Positions 1 to 9,768 of a stretch of DNA of 64,000 bases are shown here, in pieces. The notes below the pieces were generated by a model. It ran no database searches and was not told the origin of the DNA. It saw only the letters and a list, made by a program, of their open reading frames with translations. Each line of letters starts with the position of its first letter. Position 1 is the stretch's first letter. A program made the position numbers and the translations under genes. Source of the stretch: Siphonodentalium dalli (taxonomy: Eukaryota > Mollusca > Scaphopoda > Gadilida > Siphonodentaliidae); NCBI GenBank assembly GCA_032622095.1, contig CP136064.1:48926073-48990072 (forward strand), in the 5' to 3' direction.

Positions 1-197
1 ACCGATCAGCACCTAATTAACGAACCGGTGGCTAACTCGGCTGTCTCCGACTATACACTCTTTAAAATACGTATCAATTGACATATACGCATTTTACAAA
101 TTATCTTTTTCATTTCTTCTATTTGTAATTGGCATAGCTTATCACAAACCAAAATCAACGACAATAAACGAAATTTAAATTCCAACTTTTACCGATT

Positions 198-285
198 CGG
201 GGTCGCACTACAACTTTTATGCGTCCCAAAACAACCGGACTCGGGGTCGCACTACAACTTTTAATGCGTCCAAAAAAAAACATAA
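198..285. repeat. 44-bp tandem duplication
   Basis: The block beginning cggggtcgcactacaactt occurs at 198 and again at 242, followed both times by a 'tgcgtcc' tail. Two copies with period 44. Confidence 0.8.
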
Positions 286-319
286 TCTATAAATAAAACG
301 CCCAGCGAACCATAGGTAT

Positions 320-946
320 CTAGAATTTGGAGATTAGTATACCCCCGATGGCGTAATAATTAGTCAGGTTCCTGATCACACTCTGATCCATGGACCGGGG
401 TAACGAAGTTTGCTGAGGGTGATGATAGGTTAAGGGAGCACCGTGGTATTCATAATTATTGTCGGTATAATATGGAGGTGATGAGTGCTCTGAATCATGT
501 CTATTTGTGGTATATTGCGACCCGGTGGCGTTGTTTTCCTGCTAGAGTGGTCCGGTTTAGCATACGGTTCTTCGACATGTACATGTATATATCCATTTTA
601 AGGGTATTTATGGTTTCGGATCAATTAGCGTATCAAGTTCTTTATAAAGTTTGTTCAGAATAAGGCCTGTGCACCTTGGCTTTGATCTTCATGGTTAAAA
701 CATCGTTAGCATATGTGTTAGGGTCTCCATGTTGTCCTCGATGGGAGCCAGAGCTATTAATCTTATCTTGTATCTTAGATATTGAGGTGTATATGTCGTG
801 ATTATACGAGCTTCCAATGCTCCAATGTGAGCTTCATACCTTAGTCGCCTACCTTTATCGATGGCTTTGCTTCTAGTTTCTTGTTTATTAATGGCATCCT
901 CAAGATTGTTCAGACTGATCTCTCTGGTGTGTAGTTCGTTATGCGT
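320..946 (-). pseudogene. Decayed minus-strand coding remnant, family unknown
   Basis: Two stretches lie in the same minus-strand frame. The first is open from 946 to 695 (about 83 codons, stop TAA at 695-697) and contains a charged, helix-like segment with NNLEDAINKQETRSKAIDKG and LEARIITTYTPQYLRYKIRL. The second is open from 541 to 320 (73 codons, stop TAG at 320-322) and is rich in Tyr, Asn, Pro and His (SEHSSPPYYTDNNYEYHGAP). The 150 bases between them carry stops but still read protein-like in pieces (LILNKLYKELDTLIDP). Neither stretch begins with a credible ATG, and upstream in-frame stops are present. The composition would suit a gag-like or host protein that has decayed. I do not recognise the family. 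It could also be chance open frame, but the residue mix argues against simple repeat translation. Confidence 0.35.
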
Positions 947-1087
947 CTAGGCAAATATTTCATGCAGATCGTGGGCGCTGTTTGTCTAGTAAGTTGCTTC
1001 AAGAGCAGCCATGACTGTGTGTACTCTATGGGAATCCGCGGTCTGTGTATTCGTGCTATCTGCTCTTGGGGGCCGAGACGTGGCGAC

Positions 1088-2246
1088 GGGGGGGGGGGGA
1101 AATTTCATACCATTAGTTGGAAATTTCACACCAACAGTAGTTTGAAAATGTTCTTGTAGTTTGATCTTCAAACAATTTATTGGGGGGAATTTATTGTTTT
1201 GGGACCAATATTTGCATATTTTCCAACCTTAGTGGGTGTCAGGTGGGAAATTTCCAATACTTGGAAAGCTTGTGTCTTGGTCCATCCCCCGTGGCCAGTC
1301 AAAAACTGCTAGTTAATTTAAGAAAACAATATTGTCCTACATTTGGTCAAAATTGTCACTGGAATTGTCATCAGTTTGAAATTTCCAACTCTATGAATGC
1401 TTGAGGCTAATCTAGATGCTAGGATTTTGCGATTTTCTTGTTCAGATTTCAAAATTTTCGCACACCAGGCCGAACCATGGTCGGTCCGGTGTGTCCTGGT
1501 CCCTCCCCGTGGCCAATAATGCGTTTAAGAAAACAATATTTGACTATACATTAAGTTAAAAGTGTTGACTGAAATGGTCATCAGTTGGAAAATTTCCAAA
1601 CTAAGGGAGAGTATGAGGTTTGAAATTTCCAACACTAGGAAAGCTTGAGGTCAGTCTAGATGATATAGGATTTTGCGATTTTCTTGTTTGGTTTTCAAAA
1701 TTTTCTCACACCCGGCCGAACAACCATGGTCGGCCCTGTGTGTCCTGGTCTATTGCCCGTAGTCGTGTGCATTTGTTTGGAGTTATAGACCAGCCTCAAG
1801 CCTTCCTAGAGTTGGAAATTTCAAACCTGACACACCCACTTAGGTTGGAAAAGTTCCAACTGATGACAATTCCAATGACAATGTTAACCAAATGTATAAC
1901 AATATTGTTTTCTTAAATTAACTAGCAGGTTTTGACTGGCCACGGGGGAGGGAACAGGACACAAGCTTTCCAAGTGTTGGAAATTTCCAACCTGTCACCC
2001 CCATAAGGTTGGAAAATTTCCAACTGATGACCATCTCAGTCCAAAATTTTGACCAAAGATAGGAAAATATGCAAATATTGGTCCAAAAACAATTAATTCC
2101 CCCAATAAATTGTTTGAAAATCAAACTACAAGAACATTTTCAACCTATTGTTGGTGTGAAATTTCCAACTAATGTTTTGGCAGGTATGAAATTTCCAACT
2201 GTTGAACATTTTGACCAAAGTTGGGGGTGAGATACCCCCCCCCCCC
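1088..2246. repeat. Inverted-repeat element of TTGGAAATTTC blocks
   Basis: The left part (1088-~1400) and the right part (~1918-2246) are diverged reverse complements. Both contain the 'tttgaaaatgttcttgtagtt' block, the 'ccaatatttgcatatttt' block and repeated ttggaaatttc/gaaatttccaa units. The left edge has a G run (1088-1099) and the right edge a C run (2235-2246). Inside, 1420-1560 and 1640-1760 are further diverged copies of one another (ttttgcgattttcttgtt, then a cggccgaacaacc-like stretch). ORFs read through it are translations of the repeat and are not genes. It looks like a non-autonomous fold-back element; relatives lie near 22.3, 34.1, 41.6 and 60.2 kb. Confidence 0.6.
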
Positions 2247-2316
2247 AATACCCCCTGCCGCACGTCTCTGCAGGTGATGTATATATTGGTTTCAGCGTGT
2301 ACTTTGTTTGAACAGG

Positions 2317-2388
2317 ATCTATCAGCTTTGTCGTTCTGAGGAAGGATCGGGAATCTATCAGCTTTGTCGTTCTGAGGAAGGATCCGGG
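2317..2388. repeat. 36-bp tandem duplication
   Basis: atctatcagctttgtcgttc begins at 2317 and again at 2353, each followed by 'tgaggaaggatc'. Confidence 0.85.
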
Positions 2389-2837
2389 ATGATGTTCACG
2401 TGTGGTGAATGGGAAACATGCAAGAGATTGCTGTTCTCCCCCACGAGATAAACTGTGATATAGTTGAATAGCAGATATACCAGTCCAAATAAACCGCATG
2501 TACAGACATCCATCCTGATGAGTAATACATAGGGGGGGAGGGGCGACTGGCACCTTTATTTAGAAGCGGAAAACATAACACGATGACCTTAGCGACCTGG
2601 ATCAAGAGGTCCAAAAGGCCTGCACACAGTTATAAGGTTTAATGTAATATCAATGATCAATATGACAATTGAAATATTCTCCATGTCAGAAACACTTTTG
2701 TAGAAAGCTTTTTTATTTTTTAGAAACTCAATTGCTAACCAGCTCAGCCATATCTTGTTTCCATGAGAGTGGTTATCCCTTTCACGACGGGAGTTGCGCT
2801 GGCGTAACATTAAAGACACTGTGCCCCGCTGTGCCCT
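2389..2837. other. Intergenic, nothing recognised
   Basis: Several short open frames overlap here on the minus strand, but none shows recognisable domains. No RNA gene or clear repeat was seen apart from scattered short homopolymers. Confidence 0.4.
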
Positions 2838-2904
2838 TGCATTCTCTTATATATGCGAGTCGAACATAGGTCGTCTTGCATATATAAGAGAATGCATTGG
2901 CCTT

Positions 2905-3139
2905 ACAATTTTTTATCATTTTTCATAAATTTTTCTTACATTCTTTAACAATTTTTATCTTTTTAAATATGTTTTTCTTACATTCTTTAACAATTGTTAT
3001 CATTTTTAATATTTTTTTCTTACATTCTATATAACAATTTTTATCTTTTTTTCTTATATTCTTTAACAATTTTATCATTTTTATCATTTATTCTTAAATT
3101 CTTTAACAATTTTATCATTTTTTATTTTTCTTGCATTCC
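2905..3139. repeat. T-rich minisatellite inside twin-hairpin copy A
   Basis: Repeated units of the form cttacattctttaacaattt followed by ttatcatttt, in several variable copies. The same motif resumes at 3714-3780 on the other side of the MITE at 3140-3717. Confidence 0.7.
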
Positions 3140-3717
3140 TTAAAGGGATACTGTACTCAAATGTTGTTGTTGGTTTCTATAGTCTCTGAGTCGTAGAATA
3201 AGGTAACCATATTTCCGTTATTTGAAAGTGTGTTGAGTTCGAAGTAATGTTATGGATTGCAGATTAGCCGGAATGCGAAAATACAAATTGTTGTTGTCGA
3301 GTAATTTTTGTACAGTTTTCAAGCAAATTTATCAAATAAATGTTATATGATATGTATACTAGTCCAATATACTCATTTCAGTTATTGTGTAGTCACCAAT
3401 CAGTGAGTGGCTTGAATTTACGCCCCGTATCAATACAATTGTTTACACGATCATGTGTGCCACGCGTTGCCTAAACCACTATCCGTGAATTAACTTGATT
3501 ACGTCTTGTACACGGAAATTCGTAATTTATTTTATGGCTCTAGCCATAAATTAAATTGATGTCAAATTATTAACTTTTATTTTGAGATAACATATTAACC
3601 TGATCGTTTACAGAATACATCTTCGACTCAAATTACTTAGTTTCCTTTATAATATCGATATTAGATCGCTGTTATTACCGGGATTTTTATTGAAAATGGC
3701 GTACAGTACCCCTTTAA
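3140..3717. mobile_element. MITE with TTAA ends, family 1
   Basis: The left terminus TTAAAGGGATACTGTAC (3140) and the right terminus GTACAGTACCCCTTTAA (ending 3717) are inverted repeats differing at one position, and each includes a TTAA. Removing the element and keeping one TTAA restores a 'cattcctTTAAcaatttt' unit of the surrounding minisatellite, which confirms the boundaries. TTAA target duplication is characteristic of piggyBac-like elements and some other TTAA-specific transposons. No ORF of note is present, so it is non-autonomous. Confidence 0.85.
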
Positions 3718-3870
3718 CAATTTTTCTTATCATTTTTTTCGTTTTTCTTACATTTTAAAAATATTATAAAAAATATATAAAATTTGTTAAGCAAATGCAT
3801 TCTCTTATATATGCGAGGCGACTATCGACTCGCATATATAAGAGAATGCATTGGCACAGGGTTTTCGCAA

Positions 3871-4487
3871 AAAATAAGGAAGCTCCAGTCATGAAACGGT
3901 TAATCAGATCATATATATATAACACATACGGTATAGGGTAGTAGGCCTAATCAGTATTGAAGATGTGAACTTCTAAACATACACGAATGACACTGGGTGG
4001 GTCAAATCACTTTCCAACCAAAGTTAGGAAGAAGTTCTCACATCGATCAAAGTCTTCTGTTCACGAACAGGCATTGTCTGGTCTCATCAGACACCATACC
4101 TTGCAGGTATAGAATCGTATACACACCTCTGTCATCATTTAATTACACAAAAGAAGTGCAAGTCTAATTTGCAACAACAAAGCGACGATTCATAGGGAAA
4201 TTGTCAGGGACATTGATACGGAAACAATGGGTACATCGCGTCATTGTCGCGATACCCCAGATCCTCTTTGTTTTGCATCAGCGTCTCTTCGAAATTCTAA
4301 CGAGTGGTAACGATGTAAAGACAAACGGTTGACAAGCCGCCATGTTAACATTCATCTTCGCATTCCTTCTATTGTTGGTGTTGTTGTTAGAGGAATAGCA
4401 GCACTCCCGGGGTATGAACGATAGTGTGGGATATTGACACAAATCTGAATACTGCTACCATACGGTGCATTCGAATCAGTTTCTTAA
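3871..4487. other. Intergenic, no gene recognised
   Basis: Only a short minus-strand ATG-initiated frame near 4345-4269 (MNVNMAACQP..., ends at TGA after about 25 codons) was noticed. Its start context resembles the aaCATGGCGG context common at animal first exons, but there is nothing else to support a gene. Confidence 0.3.
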
Positions 4488-4697
4488 AATTGGTTGTTCG
4501 CGAACGATGGGCTACTAACACCGAACACAGAAAAAGGTTCTTCATATTCGAACATCGAAACATATGGTCCTGGTATTCCGTTACGTCATGTTCGCCGGCT
4601 TGCATCCTCACTCCCTGAAAATTGGAAGCGACAACCCAAAGCCACAAACATGTTCGCTGATAACTATTGTATCTCCCCATTCATGCACGGGCTTTGA
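4488..4697 (+). CDS. Unidentified coding-like fragment
   Basis: The frame is open from 4488 to the stop at 4695-4697. From 4494 it reads with a residue mix typical of real protein, including SNIETYGPGIPLRHVRRLAS, then SLPENWKRQPKATNMFADNY. It has no ATG near its beginning and a TAA immediately upstream, so it would be an exon or a gene remnant. I do not recognise the family. The next coding-like scrap on this strand (4949-5176) may belong to the same broken gene. Overlapping frames on the other strand look less protein-like. Confidence 0.3.
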   Translation, partial: NWLFANDGLLTPNTEKGSSYSNIETYGPGIPLRHVRRLASSLPENWKRQPKATNMFADNYCISPFMHGL

Positions 4698-4948
4698 GAA
4701 TTTAAATCCGCGAATATGGGGTCAATATGTTGTGTTCTTTGTATTCCGTCTCGGTTGTTGGTACTCGGTGCAAATACGTCGTGGTATAACCCACCACTCA
4801 TATGCACAGAAGGATATACCGTCGCACGTCATCCATCCTCGTGCATGGTATCAATGATGGAGTTAGTATAACATAATTATACGCTTTCATTTACGCACAT
4901 GTACATAACAAGACATTTGCACCAAGGAACACAAAATGAGAACTGGTT

Positions 4949-5176
4949 TTGAAAGTATATATAGTATATAAGCCAAAGCTTAACAGCCTGCCATTTCATC
5001 ACCCATTAAATCTGCCGGAACTGTTCACATATAACTTGAAGGCTGCCAGAATTATTCTCAAACAACTTGAACCGTTTGTTCCACCACAACCACTACTGTC
5101 TGTGTTCACCACGACCGACCCTCCCATGAACACGAATTACCGTTGCGAGAACATTCCAAGAGAAGAAAGGTTCTAA
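4949..5176 (+). CDS. Unidentified coding-like fragment
   Basis: Open frame of 75 codons ending at TAA. The middle and end look protein-like (LPELFTYNLKAARIILKQLE, then FVPPQPLLSVFTTTDPPMNT, then YRCENIPREER). No domain is recognised and there is no ATG with good context. It could be a scrap of a transposable-element gene or chance. Confidence 0.25.
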   Translation: MKVYIVYKPKLNSLPFHHPLNLPELFTYNLKAARIILKQLEPFVPPQPLLSVFTTTDPPMNTNYRCENIPREERF

Positions 5177-6299
5177 TGCTAGTCCAATGATTGGAATCCT
5201 TACATTTAATCAAGTGAACCTTTTTGTTTAAGACATTGACCTTTGTTACTGAAGAGACGATTCTTATATTTTCAGTCTAAATTAAATAACAGGACCCATG
5301 GTACCTGTACGATTTTTCATCTGAGCTTGCATTCGGTTCACAAAAACAGTTTTCCTTTCAGGCTCGACTTCTGAGAATGGGATCATAAGTGTTCAGTAGT
5401 TTCCATCACAAGAACAAAATGGTTTGTTACTCAAATGCTTATATACACACAATTAAGTCGTAATTCAGATTGCTACATATAGCACATAGTCGATACATAT
5501 GCAGGTTACAATACACCAAATGATTTACATAGGCCTCAGTGTTAACAAATCCCGCTGGCCTATATTCGTTGCAAAGCTTTGACCCTGCACGAGTATTTGA
5601 AATTAAAGAACGTCCTTTTAGACACACAGAAATGTGCAAAAAAGTACTTGTTAACATGGTAGATCACACTGGAGCTTGACAAACGTCACACTACCCTTAA
5701 AATTGTGAAAAAAATGACATCGAAAAAAACACAAACACCTCCCATAAATTATTCGCCACTTGCACAGCCATAACCATTTACCATGTGGTTATATTTGATG
5801 TTTTTCGACGGGAAACACATCTGTGCATTTTTTCGTGCACTTTTCATCATGTATCATTGACCATTCAGCTGCCAGAATTTTTTTATGCTGATCCTAGCTT
5901 GGGGGTCCCAGGGGAAATCACTCTACTAATTTGTATTTGGTGTATTGTAACCTATACAGTAATATATATTGGACCTGACATGGTGAGTAAAATATAGTTT
6001 GGAATCAGAAATCGATTCACATCTTTTCGCTTCTGGTGAAAGTCCACTATCCAGGGGGGGGGGGGGGTTCAGGAAAAAATTGCAGACAGGGCTGATTTTT
6101 CCCCCAGCACTCTGGCTATCCACCCCCTTTTCGTGCAAACAAAAATATTTGTTTCCGCCCAGGTTTTGCATGTTTTGGTATGCACACATGCATATACACT
6201 ATATACCTGTCTAACATACTTGAATATATACCCGAATATGCCAATATAAAACACCAATAAATGAGATGATGGTTTGCAGAGATGTCCTAGTCAAAGATC
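5177..6299. other. Intergenic, nothing recognised
   Basis: AT-rich sequence with a 14-base G run at 6054-6067. Open frames across it are short and lack family features. Confidence 0.4.
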
Positions 6300-6383
6300 A
6301 TTGTTGTTGAATGGTGTTGCTCACCAGGTCCATACAGCACCATTGTTGTTGAATGGTGTTGCTCACCAGATCCATACAGCACA
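6300..6383. repeat. 42-bp tandem duplication
   Basis: attgttgttgaatggtgttg begins at 6300 and 6342, each followed by ctcaccagRtccatacagcac. Two copies, nearly identical. Confidence 0.9.
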
Positions 6384-7235
6384 TCAATACTGGACGGGCT
6401 GAATGTCTCAATCGTGATATATGTTCCCGAGCGACGTAATGAAACATAAACAACACCGAATATATGTGTACATCAGCGATTGCGACATAAATAAAGGACT
6501 GCGAAATTGAGTGACATAAATTATAATTATGAGTATCTCACCTGGTGATTGATGCATCAGGTGAGCACAGTAAACTGTACAACTAAATGATATAACCCCA
6601 ATATCTTAATGTTTCCTAATTAATCTTTGATTAATATGATTGGAAAAAATGTGCATTTTCTCGACCTCGAACCAGCACCCACACCCTCCGTGTCCGGACT
6701 TTTTCAGCAGAACCCCCCCCCCCCCCCACCCCTGATGTATGCAGAACACAACTGTCCATGTCCGATCGGAGGTAGATAGTAATATCTTTAATTGTTATCT
6801 TTGCTTAACGACGCCATGTCTGCGATGTGACAACATAAAACCAACCTTGGTGCGACTTTCAAAAGAGAAAGCTTTAACACATTTTGAATTGTTCTCAGTC
6901 TATCAAAAACAAAAAGAAGAAAATACATGCTCTAATAAAGAGCGCTACGCTCCCGTATCAGAAAAGCGGTAGATAATAAAGACCATTCCCAAATATGATA
7001 TTTGTTTTCAACATTAAATGATAGATCAATGTCAATAAAAAGAATTAATGAGATAAATCAGATTAGTTGAATATTCTAAGAAAATATCACCAGGTTCTGA
7101 TCATTCCATATCGACTGATTAACAATAAATTAATCAATGTATCAACAACTATAGATAGGGTTATACAGGTTGTCCATATTTCTTCACAAAGAAACAAACC
7201 TTGTGCAATATATAAATATCTGTGGTGACCATATA
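6384..7235. other. Intergenic, nothing recognised
   Basis: AT-rich, with a C run at 6713-6727. No coding or RNA feature could be supported. Confidence 0.4.
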
Positions 7236-7312
7236 GTTTTCTTGTTCTCAGTTATTGCTCATTTTTAAGTTAAGTTAACTTAAAAATGAGCAATAACTGA
7301 GAATAAGAAAAC
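7236..7312. repeat. 38-bp-stem palindrome
   Basis: The arms 7236-7273 and 7275-7312 are reverse complements with one mismatch and a 1-base spacer. The palindrome lies 30 bases upstream of the LINE RT fragment and could be a small fold-back insertion. Confidence 0.9.
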
Positions 7313-7332
7313 TTAACGAATCCGTCTAATAT

Positions 7333-8040
7333 GAACATATATATCTTTTATTTGCAGATGATCAAGTTTTGTTGTCGGAAACAGAACAAGGTTTACAAAA
7401 TTGTCTCAATGCGCTCGAAATATTTACTCAATATAATGATCTCGTGGTGAATGCAAGCAAATCAAAATGTATAATTTTCAGATCGAAGAAAACGAAACGG
7501 GAGCCAAATTTCAATATCAATGGACAAACGCTTGAATTAGTTTCAGAGTATCTCTATCTCGGAATAAAATTCACATCAACCGGTAGAATGACAAAGTCAC
7601 AAGAGCACACACGTGGAAAAGCCACGAAAGCAATGTTCTTTTTAACGCAGTCTATTCCTTCTAAGATGCGACTTTCGATTCCAACTAAATGCAAATTATT
7701 CGATAAATTGATTAAACCGATAATGATATACGGGTGTGAGATATGGCCAGGAGAAATAAAAATGCTTCATTCTGAAACATTACCATGCGAGCAAGTTCAC
7801 CTGAGGTTTTGCAAAAATGATATTAGGGGTTAATCAAAAGGCCACGAATCATGCCGTACGCGCAGAATTGGGACGATTCCCTGTAATACATGACTCGATT
7901 ATATATACAACAATTCAGGTATATGAAAAAAGTTTCTAATTCCCCAGCTGGGTCCTTGATACATGATGCATACATCGAATCACTTGAAAATGCGCCGATA
8001 TCATTATGCAATGAGTTATATATGGTAAATATGGTGTTGA
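7333..8040 (+). pseudogene. Non-LTR retrotransposon reverse transcriptase, 3' part of ORF2
   Basis: The frame from 7333 reads EHIYLLFADDQVLLSETEQG, which contains the RT palm motif FADD (7351-7362). It is followed by typical LINE thumb segments: LVVNASKSKCIIF, VSEYLYLGIKFTSTG and KPIMIYGCEIWPGE up to a TAA near 7833. A +1 shift restores GVNQKATNHAVRAELGRFPV (about 7828-7945), the conserved 'AELGRFP' stretch of these ORF2 proteins, and another shift restores SPAGSLIHDAYIESLENAPI to about 8000. RT catalytic residues FADD are intact here, but the fingers and earlier palm are missing and at least two frameshifts occur. It resembles the fragment at 52.4-53.7 kb closely enough in motif order to be the same broad LINE type. 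Clade assignment (CR1/Jockey/RTE-like) is not possible by eye. Confidence 0.85.
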
Positions 8041-8054
8041 TATTTCAAATCGTA

Positions 8055-8250
8055 GGACACTTCAAGGTCAAGGTCAAGTTTGAATTTGGGTTCGTTCCGA
8101 TTAATTTGTATTGACTTATGGCTCTTTTCGAACCAAATTTCGTATGTGAGTTTTCCGGAACAAAATACAGGCCAAGTTCGATTATGGGTTCTGTCCGAAT
8201 GTTTTGTACTGACTTATGGCTATTTTCGACTTAGAATTTTCAATATTTGT
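8055..8250. repeat. Mollusc-type interspersed repeat block
   Basis: Two diverged sub-copies of 'caagttYgaWtWtgggttc...ccgaat...tgacttatggct...tttcga' follow each other. A related block is at 12290-12500. Sequences of this kind are frequent in mollusc assemblies, by memory. Confidence 0.5.
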
Positions 8251-8313
8251 GTACAGTTCATAAAAGCACACTGGGCGTATTTTGCCACGCCCAGCGTAGC
8301 TCTGGTTTAAAAT

Positions 8314-8510
8314 GTGCTGAAGGGTACACACGGTTTGCTATCGGCAATAACGCAGTTACTGAAAGTCTGGCGCCCACCAGCAGTTTGTTTTCAGTTCATT
8401 TTAATTTTCATTTGAACGTAAACATTTATTCCTCTAACAGAAATCATGGCAGACTCGAAAACTAAACGTCATTTAGAATGACATTTCAAAACATGTATAC
8501 CCTTCAGCAC
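8314..8510. mobile_element. Small MITE-like element
   Basis: The terminal inverted repeats gtgctgaagggtaca (8314) and tgtatacccttcagcac (ending 8510) differ by a single base insertion. There is no ORF of note and no obvious target duplication. Confidence 0.6.
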
Positions 8511-9240
8511 TTTTTTGGTGAGAGTGACCCCCTTCAGCGGTCCTGATGTATCTTTGACATAAGAAGACAATGAAAGCAAACAAGATTGAACTGGTTGCAT
8601 GTCGGCACCCAATCAGATGCAGATAAATTGGACACAATGATCGAGAGAAAAGCCCAAAAGTTTATTTCTACCCCGACCGAAGTCACCAGGTATAGGAAAG
8701 CTATACCGGCACGCGTCCATTAATTTAGCACCATTAATGCTGACTGGAGCTATTATATAATGGCAGCGTGCGGAATTAATTGCAAGGTGAAAACTTATAA
8801 TTTGATATTCAATATTGTGGTTGAATTTCATGGTACGGTTGCAGGACAGATTAAAAATATATGAACATGAGTGAAATGATCAAAAATTATATAAATTTTA
8901 TTATATTCAAACATATAATATTTCAACAAATAATAAAATTTGAAACATTTAACTTTAAACAAGTAAACTTTTGTACAATTTCAAATTCAAATACTTTATA
9001 TATTAAACATTCCATACATTATAAAGAGACTGAAGTCATTGGTATTAAACCAATATCAGAGATTCAAACTACAGTGATGTCCAAAGTAAGTGGCCCTTTA
9101 ACCACAAGATAATTGCCATGTGGTTCTATATTCTGATTTACATGGTATGTTCGGTATGCTTTTATATTTTAATACAGTCAATAAAGTGTTTTCAAAGCGA
9201 TACTGTTCTGTAGCAACATCGGGATAGTGAATACCAGGCC
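8511..9240. other. Intergenic, nothing recognised
   Basis: Very AT-rich, low-complexity between 8850 and 9010. The open frame there (MNMSEMIKNYINFI...) is a composition artefact. Confidence 0.4.
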
Positions 9241-9369
9241 TTAGAGTACAAATTTGCTGTTTGCCCGCTTCCGCTTATGAATAGGCTGTTTTTTGCCAGA
9301 AACGCATGAACTACAAATTTGGTAGTGACCCTCTTGTGGAATCACTGAACTAAATGGTTTCCCATAGGC

Positions 9370-9585
9370 GACAGTGTTAACGTTTCGGCCAAATTCACTG
9401 AATTGAAGCCTGCAGGCCATACCAGTGATGTTTACCCAGCTAGATTGACACCAGTTGATCACGAAAATGCAAGAAAAATCATAGGTCATGTGTTTACTTT
9501 TTTAAATAAATCCCCAAGTCTACGACAGGGCTATCTCACAGCCAAATTTGATCTGGAAAAACCCAAGACTACAGCAGCTAGTTAA
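9370..9585 (+). CDS. Unidentified coding-like fragment (strand uncertain)
   Basis: The plus frame reads LKPAGHTSDVYPARLTPVDH then ENARKIIGHVFTFLNKSPSL and ends at TAG after TTAAS. The opposite strand over 9489-9241 is also open (GHYQICSSCVSGKKQPIHKR). Either could be a remnant; the minus strand would sit downstream of the DDE-like pseudogene. I do not recognise either. Confidence 0.2.
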   Translation, partial: DSVNVSAKFTELKPAGHTSDVYPARLTPVDHENARKIIGHVFTFLNKSPSLRQGYLTAKFDLEKPKTTAAS

Positions 9586-9768
9586 ATAAATTTCCCGCTC
9601 ACAAAAATCCATTCCCCCATTCATTCACCAGTTTAAATTATTTAGATATTATGTACAAATCAAATAAACGCGATGTCATCCTTTAATAACGTGTCGCATG
9701 TATCAGGTGAAGGTCATTCTTCAGTTACCTTCACCTTTAGCATTCCACGGTGTACTCGCTCCCCGACT

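Larger units (their letters stand above)
2838..3870. mobile_element. Twin-hairpin element, copy A
   Basis: The left end (2838-2896) is a palindrome with a 19-bp stem tgcattctcttatatatgc around a short loop. The right end (~3794-3852) is another palindrome of the same sequence, followed by ttggcacaggg. The two ends are therefore both self-complementary and inverted relative to each other. The interior is T-rich minisatellite DNA that carries a later TTAA MITE. The sequence just outside the right end (gcgaaaa... ctccagtcatg) is reverse-complementary to the sequence just outside copy B at 15.53 kb, so the mobile unit probably extends beyond the hairpins. No coding capacity is seen, and the transposition mechanism is not known to me. 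Confidence 0.6.

Noticed and set aside
2140-2614. 137- and 72-codon minus-strand ORFs
   Set aside because: They run through the inverted-repeat element, a C run and a 36-bp tandem duplication; no protein family features.
2838-2896. Hairpin considered as a CRISPR-type repeat or a rho-independent terminator
   Set aside because: Eukaryotic context, no spacer array, and the palindromes belong to a paired, dispersed element.
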